DNA of 49,461 nt from Candidatus Latescibacterota bacterium (lineage in GTDB: Bacteria > Latescibacterota > UBA2968 > UBA8231): positions 1-49,461 of the forward strand of contig JAJDYK010000343.1 of assembly GCA_022825185.1 (NCBI GenBank), written 5' to 3'. Numbering within the stretch: the first letter of the stretch is position 1; every line of letters starts with the position of its first letter. Below the pieces are notes generated by a model. It was not told the origin of the DNA and made no database searches. It was given only the letters and a program-made list of their open reading frames with translations. The translations under genes were made by a program, and so were the position numbers. Shown here piece by piece: positions 9,008-17,186 of this stretch.

Positions 9008-10230
9008 CTTACCACTGCCCGTCGTACCCGAGGATACGGTTTGGTGTAACGGCTACTTTGGCGCAGTGCTTGCCATTGAGGGGACAATTGGCGCAAAGCG
9101 TCAACGGAGTTCCGTACGCATGCCACGGCAAAGTCGATTTCCTCTTGGGTTGTGAATCGTCCGAGGCTGAAGCGGACTGAGCAGCTTGCAAGATCCTCGG
9201 ACAAGCCCAGCGATCTCAATACGTGGGAGGGCTCGACACGAGATGACGTACAGGCCGAACCGGATGCTATAGCAACTTCCTTCATCGACATCATCAGGGA
9301 CTCACTTTCGACGCAAGCGAAGCCAACGTTCACAATTCCTGAAACGCGATTCGCTTTATTGCCGTTTATGGAGGTATGCTCAATATCTGCAAGACGATCA
9401 AGCAAGCGGCGATCGAGCGCGGCGATAGTTTCGACATCGCGGCTTCGACGTTCGCATGTCAATTGTGCGGCCTCGCCCATGCCGACTAGTTGATGTGTTG
9501 CCAGCGTCCCCGAGCGGATGCCCTGTTCTTGGCCACCGCCATGTATTTGAGGTTCGATCCGGATGCGGGGCCAGCGGCGTACGTATAGCACTCCGACTCC
9601 CTTCGGCCCGTACATCTTGTGTCCGCTAAGTGAAATAAGATCCGCTTGCATAGTGAGCGTATCAAGCGATAAACGAGCGGCGCTTTGAGCGGCGTCCACA
9701 TGAAATGGAATCCCGCGAGCGCGAGTTATTTCGCTGATCGCATTGACGTCAGTGATAGTGCCGATTTCGTTGTTCACGTGCATAAGGGAGACGAGGATAG
9801 TGTCTTCTCTCAGTGCTTCCTTCACGAGTTCTGGGGAGATTAGACCGTCCTGCTTGGGACTGATATAGGTAATCTCGAATCCTTCACGGGATAGTTTATC
9901 GCATGAATCCAGAACCGCTTTGTGCTCCAGACTTGAAGTTACAATATGTCTGCCTCGATGGGCGTATCCATGTGCTACGCCCTTGATCGCCAGATTGACG
10001 GACTCAGTGGCCCCCGATGTCCAGACGATCTCGGACGGGTCAGCATTGATAAGCTGGGCCACCTGCTCCCGTGCCTTCTCCACCGCCTCCTCGGCTTCTT
10101 GGCCAAAGCGGTGCGAACGCGACGCGGCGTTGCCGAACGTCCCATCCAGCCCTAGGCACTGAGTCATCGCTGCGATAACCTGCGGGTCGACAGGCGTCGT
10201 TGCGGCATAATCCAAATAGACAGGGTGCAT
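9004..10230 (-). CDS. dndA: Cysteine desulfurase (IscS/NifS type, DndA/SspA role)
   Basis: 408 residues from ATG 10230, which begins [15 protein letters not shown] as in the family; the frame is open up to 10326 but that extension is unlike any desulfurase. Key residues are seen: His103 (LEHK), Asp179 (HVDAAQS), the PLP lysine Lys205 ([10 protein letters not shown]) and the catalytic Cys327 in [20 protein letters not shown]. It releases sulfur from L-cysteine as an enzyme-bound persulfide. Being first in the cassette and overlapping dndC by four bases, it most likely feeds DndC (the DndA or SspA role). A housekeeping iron-sulfur role is less likely because no IscU, IscA or other Fe-S assembly gene is present. 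Confidence 0.88.
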   Translation of the reverse strand: MHPVYLDYAATTPVDPQVIAAMTQCLGLDGTFGNAASRSHRFGQEAEEAVEKAREQVAQLINADPSEIVWTSGATESVNLAIKGVAHGYAHRGRHIVTSSLEHKAVLDSCDKLSREGFEITYISPKQDGLISPELVKEALREDTILVSLMHVNNEIGTITDVNAISEITRARGIPFHVDAAQSAARLSLDTLTMQADLISLSGHKMYGPKGVGVLYVRRWPRIRIEPQIHGGGQEQGIRSGTLATHQLVGMGEAAQLTCERRSRDVETIAALDRRLLDRLADIEHTSINGNKANRVSGIVNVGFACVESESLMMSMKEVAIASGSACTSSRVEPSHVLRSLGLSEDLASCSVRFSLGRFTTQEEIDFAVACVRNSVDALRQLSPQWQALRQSSRYTKPYPRVRRAVVR

Positions 10231-10346
10231 GAGTTGGTGATCGTTTTTCCGTGAAGCGGCTGAATAAAGACAGGACCTTAGTAAAGGGGGCATGGTTTCC
10301 AACCAAGAAAACCGATGCCGTCTCATCCAAGGAATCTGTTAAATCC

Positions 10347-10375
10347 AATGTGTCGCATCCCCCGCGCTGGGTCAA
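10347..10375 (-). promoter_or_regulatory. Possible sigma70 promoter of the modification cassette
   Basis: On the minus strand TTGACC (10370-10375) is followed after 17 bases by CACATT (10347-10352). The -35 matches five of six consensus bases but the -10 only three, so this is weak. It lies about 120 bases before ATG 10230 in the only sizeable non-coding stretch upstream of the cassette (10231-10456). No other feature was seen in that stretch. Confidence 0.3.
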
Positions 10376-10456
10376 GTCCCGTCGCCATCGTTGCCGCCGC
10401 TCGCCCATCGTGCCTAGGTAGAAAATGGCCAGACTTACCACTTGATGCTTTTGGGA

Positions 10457-11410
10457 TCAGTCGAGATTGGCCTCGACGATTTCGGCGTGAACTTGGAAGA
10501 TATGGCTGTCGGCTGGATCGACGATTACCCGCAACCAGTGGATGTCGGGCGTGCCAAAGGGCTCGATGCGCGTGAAGCGCGTCAAGCGCTGGCCTGTGGC
10601 CGCTTGGCGCAGCGGCTTGTCCACGCGAAAATAGTGGGAGTCGCCGTGGGCTAGGGCCACTGGCCGGCCAAAGCGGATGACTTCTTGCTCTAGGGCCTGC
10701 AGAAAAGCCGCATACGGCCCGTCTGGCTCGTCTTCCCTCTTCTCAAAGCGCGGATTGGCGTGGATGATGAGGAAGACGGCGCGATGATCCTGTTGCGCAG
10801 CTTGGGCGAATGTTTCGCGCATCCAGGCAATGGCGGCGGCGGTGCGGCTTTTGACCTCGTCGTCGTTGGCCCGAGTGCGGCCTTCAAACTTGGCGGTGGC
10901 GTTGTGACTGCCGACGATGTGCAGCACGGCAAAGCTCGTCCGCCCGTGGGTCCAGCGCACGTGCTCGGGGAAGGTGCCTCCTTGGGTGCCGACGCGCATG
11001 GGATTCTGGCCTATAGTCCAACCGGGACGCGGAAAAAAAAGTGCCCGCACGCGCGCCAGCCGGTCCAACGGCTGGTACCCGCTCCGGTGGCAGTCGGTCC
11101 AATCGTTGTCGCCCGGGGCCAGAATGAAAGGGCGTTCAAATTGCTGGAACCACTCAAAACGGCCTTGTAGTATGCCATCGCTGCAGGGACTGCTGCCGCC
11201 TTTGATATCGCCCACGTGGATGACCCATTCCAAGCCCTCGGCCCGATTGATTTCCTCGACGAGCCGCCCAAAGCGGACGCTGTCGGTCGGAGAATATGGC
11301 ATATCCGCGATCAGGGCGAAGGCGAAGGGGCCATCGGCGGGTGGATTTTGGGCGCTGGCGACTTCTAGCAGCGCGACGATTAGGGATAGACTCAGAAGAT
11401 ACCGGGCCAT
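10457..11410 (-). CDS. Exported calcineurin-like metallophosphoesterase
   Basis: 317 residues from ATG 11410, preceded by GGAGG six bases away; the open frame extends further upstream but this start gives a clean signal peptide (ARYLLSLSLIVALLEVASA). Metallophosphoesterase landmarks are present in altered form: FALIADMPYS, HVGDIKGG, APGDNDWTD in place of GNHD, FLIIHANPRFE, and AHGDSHYFRVD in place of GHxH. The fold binds two metal ions and cleaves phosphoesters; the substrate is unknown. A periplasmic or secreted location follows from the signal peptide. It is divergent from the HD-oxygenase gene at 11552, with a 141-base shared upstream region in which no convincing promoter was picked out. 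Confidence 0.75.
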   Translation of the reverse strand: MARYLLSLSLIVALLEVASAQNPPADGPFAFALIADMPYSPTDSVRFGRLVEEINRAEGLEWVIHVGDIKGGSSPCSDGILQGRFEWFQQFERPFILAPGDNDWTDCHRSGYQPLDRLARVRALFFPRPGWTIGQNPMRVGTQGGTFPEHVRWTHGRTSFAVLHIVGSHNATAKFEGRTRANDDEVKSRTAAAIAWMRETFAQAAQQDHRAVFLIIHANPRFEKREDEPDGPYAAFLQALEQEVIRFGRPVALAHGDSHYFRVDKPLRQAATGQRLTRFTRIEPFGTPDIHWLRVIVDPADSHIFQVHAEIVEANLD

Positions 11411-11551
11411 ACATTTCCTCCAGATAGTTGTCAGTGCGCTGCTTGGTGTAAGCGAACTAAAAAATAAAGGTAGTTCTGATAACAATGGTAAGGGGCGGCT
11501 GTTACACTTGATTAGCAAAATCGACCACTTTCAAGGAAAGACCGCAACGCC

Positions 11552-12148
11552 ATGAATGCACTCGTAGATCCCTCCCTAGCCCGAGAATTGGCCGAGGGCA
11601 CGCCGACCCAGAAAGTCGATGCTTTATTCGCGTACATGGAACGGCGGGGCCAGTCCTTTTACGACGAGGTCGTGACTCAGCTCGAACACGCCCTGCAATG
11701 CGCCCACCAAGCCCAGCAGACTGGGGCTGATTCGGAGCAAGTAGCAGCGGCCCTGCTGCACGATCTGGGTCATTTCCTCGTCGATGAGCACAGCGAAGAG
11801 GCCGATTTCCTTACCGAGGATTTACTGCACGAAGAAGTGGGAGCCGAGTATCTGGAACCCTTTTTCATCGACGCCGTGACCGAGCCGGTCGGGCTGCACG
11901 TGCCGGCCAAGCGCTATATCTGCACAGTGGATAGATCTTATTACCAGACCTTGTCGCGGGCGTCCAAGCGGAGTTTTGAGTTGCAGGGCGGCTTCATGTC
12001 GGAGGCAGAAAAGGCGGCCTTTGAACAGAATCCCCATTGGGAAAGTGCCGTGCAATTGCGCAAGTGGGACGACTTGGCCAAGGTGAAGGACCTAAAGACG
12101 CCGGGCTTGGAGAGCTATCGGACGGCCGTGCAGGGCTGTTTGAAGTAA
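11552..12148 (+). CDS. PhnZ-like HD-domain oxygenase
   Basis: 198 residues. The HD motif is at His70-Asp71 in AALLHDLGH, with further candidate metal ligands His46, His93 and His116. The segment GLHVPAKRYICTV, then YYQTLSRASKRSFELQGG and a following MSEAE, is the pattern of the phosphonate HD-domain oxygenase group. In PhnZ a mixed-valent di-iron centre oxidatively cleaves 2-amino-1-hydroxyethylphosphonate to glycine and phosphate. Members of this group also act on other substrates (TmpB), so the exact reaction is open. AAGGA lies 13 bases before the ATG. A partner dioxygenase is normally needed to hydroxylate the phosphonate first; the TauD-type gene at 670 is the only candidate in the window. 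Confidence 0.75.
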   Translation: MNALVDPSLARELAEGTPTQKVDALFAYMERRGQSFYDEVVTQLEHALQCAHQAQQTGADSEQVAAALLHDLGHFLVDEHSEEADFLTEDLLHEEVGAEYLEPFFIDAVTEPVGLHVPAKRYICTVDRSYYQTLSRASKRSFELQGGFMSEAEKAAFEQNPHWESAVQLRKWDDLAKVKDLKTPGLESYRTAVQGCLK

Positions 12149-12240
12149 TCGCGGACGAATTTTGGCGCTTCTTCGCGCTCTGGTTCGCTTGACTAACGCC
12201 TGCACCCATCCTACCAGCATCGTCAGCAGTAAATTTTTGG

Positions 12241-14025
12241 TCATCTCGCAGCTTTGATCCCGAGGAGCACCAGTAGCCACGTCTTGTGCCAGTAGGCGCT
12301 GTTGATATAAGGGTTTTCTTCCGAGGGCCAGTGGGTCCAATAGGTCTGATTGTGGGGAATTCGATGGTACCACTGGACCAGAGGGATAGCGGGCAACTCG
12401 CGCAACCAGATGTCCATGGCCGCGTGAAACAGTTCCACTAGTTTTGGATCATCCGGCGGTGTGCGTCCCATGCGGTCAACCAGTTGATCGAACTCGGCAT
12501 TGCGCCAGCGCCAATAGCGCTCGGAGTGGGTCCCGGTGGGTTGGACGTAGCGGCTGTGGAAGAAGTTGAGCGTGAAGTAGGGATCGCGGATTGAACCGAC
12601 GCTTCCCATCATAAAGGCCTTTGCGGTTCCCTGCGCCATGCGCGTTATGCCATCGGCTGTCATGCGATGACTCGCATTGAACCCGGCGCGCCTAAGTTGT
12701 GCCACTAGTACCGGTGCCAAATCTTGGTGCACGGTGCCAATGTCAATGGGGATCTTGAAGCGAGCGCCGTCTTGCACCCAGAACCCTTGCTCATCTCGCC
12801 TCCAGCCCTTGGCCCTCATTATGGCGGCCGTCCGAGCCGTGTCGTACGTCGCCACGCGGTACTTTTCTACCAGTGGCGCGACTTCGTCGAGGTACTGTTG
12901 CAGTGCTGGGAAGTTGGGGAAGGGAAGAAAATTCGCTTTTCCAGCTCCCTGCCAGCCAACTGCGACCAGTTCATCGCGGTTGATGGCGTGATTGATGGCG
13001 TGGCGGATCTGCGCATCGCGGAAAGGCTCCTCTAGGTTGTTGAACCCTAGGTTGACCGGCCACCAGTCAACGTATCCGTAGGGCGGCGCCTCACCCGTCC
13101 AGGAAACGATATTGGCATTCTCATCGAGGGCCGTCTTGATATTCGGGGGGCGCAGATCCAGAGAAATGTCGATGTCATTGCTGATTAGAGCCTGAACGCG
13201 CTTGGCCTCGTCCATGTAGGGGAGAAAGATGAGTTGCTCGACTTCGGGCAAGGCGTGGAAGCCGATTGCGGCCGCCCACCAGTCATCTCTCCTAGTGAGA
13301 ATGCGCTGCTGCGGGACCGATAGGCTGAGGCGATAGGGGCCGCTGACGACCGGCTGGCCCTCGCCACAGCAATTCTCAAAGGTCTTGGGGTCTTCGCCTT
13401 CCCAGATGTGCTTGGGAACAACTACGATCCCGTTAAAGAAGCAGTTGGTCAGATAGTTGAACACAAAGCGCGGGTTGGGCTGCTTGAGCACGAACCGCGC
13501 GGTCAGCTCGTCTTCTACTTCCACGCGTTCGACCCAGGTCTCCATGTCGGTGGAGAGGAATAGTTCGGGAGCGTTCTCCTTGAGGGCTGCGACCGTATAG
13601 GCCAAATCCGCGGCGGTCCACGGAGTGCCGTCGCTCCACGTTACGCCCGGTCGGATGTGAACCGTGACCTGCGTGAAATCGTGGTTGTACTCGTGTCCGG
13701 TGGCGATCCACGGGATGAGCTGGTCGTCCTCGTCGTAGGCGCTGTAGAAATACAGCGGCTCGTACAGGAAGTGCGCACCGGTGCGGGAGGACGAACCGAG
13801 GAGAAAAGGATTGAAGGTATTGTAATCGACGATCTGTCCGCCGCAGGTATTTATGTCCGAGCAGTGGGTGACGAGCGTGCGTTCTCGCGGAATGGATCGG
13901 GTCCCCTCTTGTCCCGTCTTGCCCGGTCTCTCTTCTGCACAGGCCAACAAGCCCATGCTGCAAGTGAGAAACAGTCGGATCGCCGATTTCGAGGCGATGA
14001 AAAGGAAGTTTGGTCTGATCGCCAT
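12241..14025 (-). CDS. ABC transporter solute-binding lipoprotein, family 5
   Basis: 594 residues. The N-terminus is a lipoprotein signal with lipobox GLLAC (Cys about 29). The body shows family-5 (DppA/OppA-like) features: FNPFLLGSSSRTG and FLYEPLYFY early on, VTVHIRPGVTWSDGTPWTAADLAYTV, GSGPY-like VVSGPYRLSL, and RDAQIRHAINHAINRDELV. These proteins capture peptides, sugars or other solutes for an ABC importer. No permease or ATPase genes are adjacent, so it is an orphan binding protein here. It starts six bases after the stop of the mutarotase-like gene, with GGAGG rather far (13 bases) upstream. The ligand may be an oligosaccharide, given the neighbours, but this is inference. Confidence 0.85.
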   Translation of the reverse strand: MAIRPNFLFIASKSAIRLFLTCSMGLLACAEERPGKTGQEGTRSIPRERTLVTHCSDINTCGGQIVDYNTFNPFLLGSSSRTGAHFLYEPLYFYSAYDEDDQLIPWIATGHEYNHDFTQVTVHIRPGVTWSDGTPWTAADLAYTVAALKENAPELFLSTDMETWVERVEVEDELTARFVLKQPNPRFVFNYLTNCFFNGIVVVPKHIWEGEDPKTFENCCGEGQPVVSGPYRLSLSVPQQRILTRRDDWWAAAIGFHALPEVEQLIFLPYMDEAKRVQALISNDIDISLDLRPPNIKTALDENANIVSWTGEAPPYGYVDWWPVNLGFNNLEEPFRDAQIRHAINHAINRDELVAVGWQGAGKANFLPFPNFPALQQYLDEVAPLVEKYRVATYDTARTAAIMRAKGWRRDEQGFWVQDGARFKIPIDIGTVHQDLAPVLVAQLRRAGFNASHRMTADGITRMAQGTAKAFMMGSVGSIRDPYFTLNFFHSRYVQPTGTHSERYWRWRNAEFDQLVDRMGRTPPDDPKLVELFHAAMDIWLRELPAIPLVQWYHRIPHNQTYWTHWPSEENPYINSAYWHKTWLLVLLGIKAAR

Positions 14026-14031
14026 AATTTG

Positions 14032-15105
14032 CTACAGGCCTCCAACCTCAAGCGAGAGGCGTCGCGTTCCCTCCCACTCCTTTAGCTCCACTTGCGCACC
14101 GTCGTAATCAATCCGCTCAACGCCGGCAAAGTCGTTCGGCACTTCGACGAGAAAGGCGACATACGACCGACTAATCGTCTCGCCGGCGTCGATGTAGTCG
14201 AAGAGGGTGCGGCCGAAGATGCGTCCCTTTTCCACGAGGAAGCCGAAGGGGGTGCCCGGCCCCGTAGTCCCAAACTCGATGCCCCGGGCGAAAGGACGGC
14301 CGTCGCGGATGTGCCGCCAAGCTCTGAACCAAGGATACTCAGCAGCCTTCCAGAGGTAGCCTAGGAGCAGGCCGTGACCCGGCGCAGTGGCCGTGGTCCA
14401 GCCGTATTCATCGTCGATCACATAGACGACCACAGCCGGTTCTTGGTCGTCCACGAGCCGGCGCATATCGACGGGCGTCCCCGCGTCGAGGGCTTGAGGC
14501 CAGTACACGGCTGGTTCCTCCGGGTTCGGCATGGGACTGCTGAGCATGAACCCCTTGCGCGCATTGGCGTCCACCAGTGTGCTCTCGTCGAGGAATGGCG
14601 GCCCGATTGTGGGATGCTGCACTATGTTGTATATGCGCCCTAGCGCATTGGTATTAGTAACCTCTTCGCGAACGCTGAAGTGGGTCCCTGCTAGCCTCAC
14701 GGTGCGCCGCACGTGCATCCCCGCCAATGGCAGGTGCGTGCTCATTTCCGCCACGACGGCATCGCCTTGTTGTTCCGGCTCGCCGAGGAGTTCCCACATC
14801 CGGCTCGCCGCCTCGCCGTGGAAGGGCATGCCATTGGCCTGCTCTGCGGCCGACGGACGGCCCACGCGGTCCAGACACAGAAAGTGCCCGCGATTGCGCG
14901 GCTCCAACTCGCCTCCTTCGCCCTCCCACTTGAGCGGATTGATGCCGTTGGACAGCAGGTGAAAATCGACGATACCACCACCTGCTAGATCGATGGACAA
15001 ATGCGCCTGCTCGCCGCGAAGAGTAATCACAGGCCGATCAGCGCCTCCTGCTTCCCGCATCCAGAGGCCAAGGACTATCAGCGCTACGGCTATCCATACT
15101 TTCAT
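14032..15105 (-). CDS. Secreted aldose-1-epimerase-like protein
   Basis: 357 residues with an N-terminal signal peptide (MKVWIAVALIVLGLWMREAGG) and an ideal GGAGG four bases before ATG 15105. The sequence is beta-rich: LRGEQAHLSIDLAGGGIVDF near the start resembles the first strands of the galactose-mutarotase-like fold, and VREEVTNTNALGRIYNIVQHPTIGPPF resembles the substrate-binding region with a conserved His. The fold occurs in mutarotases, lyases and carbohydrate-binding proteins. Catalytic residues cannot be proved by eye. It sits between a membrane protein and a solute-binding protein in the same transcript direction, consistent with handling of an extracellular sugar. Confidence 0.5.
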   Translation of the reverse strand: MKVWIAVALIVLGLWMREAGGADRPVITLRGEQAHLSIDLAGGGIVDFHLLSNGINPLKWEGEGGELEPRNRGHFLCLDRVGRPSAAEQANGMPFHGEAASRMWELLGEPEQQGDAVVAEMSTHLPLAGMHVRRTVRLAGTHFSVREEVTNTNALGRIYNIVQHPTIGPPFLDESTLVDANARKGFMLSSPMPNPEEPAVYWPQALDAGTPVDMRRLVDDQEPAVVVYVIDDEYGWTTATAPGHGLLLGYLWKAAEYPWFRAWRHIRDGRPFARGIEFGTTGPGTPFGFLVEKGRIFGRTLFDYIDAGETISRSYVAFLVEVPNDFAGVERIDYDGAQVELKEWEGTRRLSLEVGGL

Positions 15106-15199
15106 ATATCCTCCTTTGACGACTGTGTCGCCATTTGTTGCGACAAAAGACTCTCATATCCTCACAGTTTCCTTGGTCGCCGCTTGCCAGCGGCAAAGA

Positions 15200-17182
15200 T
15201 CAGGGTACTCCCACGCTCACCCAATTGCCCACCATGCCCGTCAAGTAGTCTATAGCCATCCAGCTCGCGCCGCAGCTAATCTGTCCCGCGATCAGGCCGA
15301 TGAAGAAGGGCCGTATGGTGCGATATAGACGCACTCCCCCATAGCGCACGATAAACAGCTTGAACAGCCAGCCGAGCATAATACTGAACCAACCTAGGCT
15401 GATCGGCAACGACGTGGCAATGGGAAAACCTAGGTAGTGAAGTGGCCAGTTGATAAAACGATGCCGGGCGTACATCAGCCCAGCCATGACGGTGCCGCCC
15501 AACCCTGCAAAGGCGATCCGCGGCACGGTGATGTCGCTGCCGAGGGGGTTTTGCAGCTTGTCTCCCACGAACCCGAAAATTGTCTGGGGCAATCCTAAGA
15601 AAGCCCAGCGCTGCAAATTGATTCCCCCGTATGTATAGGCGAGCCACACGGTCATCAGGCCCGAACAGACCGTGCCGATCAGCGCCGCCAGCACAATGGC
15701 AGCTAGGAGGGGCCGCGGTCGGCGAACGCCAATGCTGTCCATCATTTTCAGCGCGTGCATTACCGACGCCATCAGCGGGGAGCGGATCTCGGAACTCCAG
15801 GTGTAAGTGAAGCCCAAGCTAGATAGTCCCGTAGGCCCCACGAGTCCAGTCCCAAAGGTATAGACCGTGAACACGGCCGGGACGAGTTGCGTCCGGGAAA
15901 AGCCGACTCCTCCTTCGGCGATGATCCGGGTCAGGGCGAAGAACGCGGCAAAGGCCGTGCCCACGAAGAAGGGCGTAAGCCACAGCGGCATCCCGCTAGC
16001 GTTGAGCCACAGACCCATGCCGATCAGCCCAACCAATAGCGTAATCACCGCTGCCCGGTAGGACATGATCTCGTCCCTGTCGTCCACGTGTGGGGCGGTG
16101 CCGAAGGCTTTGCCGAAGACCGAAGCTAGATGCCGGCGACTGGTCCACAGGACGAACAAAACCAGCGCGATAGTAGCCCCCATTGCCTCGTGGCCGACCG
16201 CGACCGTTCCCCCTCCGCCGACAAAGACCTCTTCGCGCCCTGGGATGTCGTAGCCGATAATGTTCAGCAGGCCCGACTGTAGCTTCATCAGCACGTGGAA
16301 GAACCAGAGGCTAAATCCGATTTCTAGGTTCACTAGATAGGTAAACCCGATGACGGAAAAGCTCAGGAGAATGCGGAACGGTGTGGTATCCCTGAATAGT
16401 TCAAAGTAGGTGTTCGTCTCGATCCTAGGGATGTAGTTGAAATAGGCGTGCAGTCCGTGCGTGCTCAGTACGATCCAAGGCAGCGCGATCCCCACCCACA
16501 GCAGCGGTTGCCGGAAAAGGGATCCTAGGATGCGCCCTGTCTGGGGCGGCTGGAGCATTTCCAGCGGCACTTGGGTCAAGGGGAATACGAGTCGCTCGTG
16601 CTCCACCCACTGACGCCGGACGATCACCATGCTGCTGATCATCACGGCAAAGAAGGAGGCGATAAAAATCCCCCACGTCGCGAAGGGCACTAGCCATGCC
16701 CCCCACGGGACCGAGACGTGAGAGGGGGCTCCTTCGTAGAAATACTTTATTGCGAGCGGGTCGTGGGGTCCTATCCAATCCGGGATCAAGGGCAAGATCA
16801 GTTCGGCCCATTCGTTCTCCGGCGTGGCGTAATAAGAAGCTCCTGGTAGAACGGGGATCATATTCGCCATCAGCGTCTTGGTCGGGATCGTGGAAGCCAC
16901 GATCATCATCGTGTAGATGACGACGAGTTCGCCCGTTGTAAACACCGAGGGGGGATGGATTTTTCGCAGTGCGGTATTGACTACAAAGGTGAGCAGGAAA
17001 AACAGGAACACGGCGCCGGCCGTGATGGAGTCGGCATTGAGCGGTGCCGTGTGGTGGACGAACTGGACATAGAGCGGGCCAGTTCCAAGGAACGCCGTCA
17101 GCAGGCAACCGAGGAGAAAGGCGCGCACTGTAAACACGCGCCCTCCACCAGCCGACAAATCCGGCTGCCCCTGCGTAGTCAT
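15200..17182 (-). CDS. DUF6785-like polytopic membrane protein
   Basis: 660 residues from ATG 17182, four bases after the stop of the dehydratase gene; the longer frame uses TTG 17227 and would overlap that gene. About a dozen hydrophobic spans are visible, including FTVRAFLLGCLLTAFLGTGP, AVFLFFLLTFVVN, LIGMGLWLNASGMPLW and LPISLGWFSIMLGWLFK. The pattern TTGELVVIYTMMIVAS, IPTKTLMANMIPVLPGA and WVEHERLVFPLTQVP is that of a large uncharacterised membrane family (DUF6784/DUF6785) that often occurs with carbohydrate-related genes. It may be a transporter; its placement between an enolase-superfamily enzyme and a mutarotase-like protein would suit uptake of a sugar or sugar acid. Function is not established. 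Confidence 0.7.
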   Translation of the reverse strand: MTTQGQPDLSAGGGRVFTVRAFLLGCLLTAFLGTGPLYVQFVHHTAPLNADSITAGAVFLFFLLTFVVNTALRKIHPPSVFTTGELVVIYTMMIVASTIPTKTLMANMIPVLPGASYYATPENEWAELILPLIPDWIGPHDPLAIKYFYEGAPSHVSVPWGAWLVPFATWGIFIASFFAVMISSMVIVRRQWVEHERLVFPLTQVPLEMLQPPQTGRILGSLFRQPLLWVGIALPWIVLSTHGLHAYFNYIPRIETNTYFELFRDTTPFRILLSFSVIGFTYLVNLEIGFSLWFFHVLMKLQSGLLNIIGYDIPGREEVFVGGGGTVAVGHEAMGATIALVLFVLWTSRRHLASVFGKAFGTAPHVDDRDEIMSYRAAVITLLVGLIGMGLWLNASGMPLWLTPFFVGTAFAAFFALTRIIAEGGVGFSRTQLVPAVFTVYTFGTGLVGPTGLSSLGFTYTWSSEIRSPLMASVMHALKMMDSIGVRRPRPLLAAIVLAALIGTVCSGLMTVWLAYTYGGINLQRWAFLGLPQTIFGFVGDKLQNPLGSDITVPRIAFAGLGGTVMAGLMYARHRFINWPLHYLGFPIATSLPISLGWFSIMLGWLFKLFIVRYGGVRLYRTIRPFFIGLIAGQISCGASWMAIDYLTGMVGNWVSVGVP

Positions 17183-17186
17183 AGCA

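Larger units (their letters stand above)
2062..10230 (-). other. Compact sulfur-chemistry DNA-modification/defence cassette
   Basis: Seven minus-strand genes (desulfurase, DndC-like, DUF262-DUF1524, SNF2, ParB-like, ParB-HTH-like, beta-CASP nuclease) form one unit with gaps from -20 to +19 bases. Base composition differs from both sides: the 60 bases at 7081-7140 contain 18 G/C, while 11581-11640 contain 34. The cassette lies between genes that look metabolic and ends convergently against the plus-strand genes. No integrase, transposase or tRNA flanks it, and no clear direct repeats were seen at the borders, so the way it arrived is not visible. Confidence 0.75.

Noticed and set aside
9009..9191. 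Minus-strand frame with [12 protein letters not shown]
   Set aside because: The cysteine pattern suggested a small metal-binding protein, but the frame overlaps the end of the desulfurase, which reads through with a normal family C-terminus.
9004..10230. Housekeeping iron-sulfur cluster operon
   Set aside because: No IscU, IscA, SufB or similar gene is adjacent; the next gene is DndC-like and overlaps it.
12149..12240. Terminator between converging genes
   Set aside because: The stretch separates converging genes but contains no convincing stem with a T tract.
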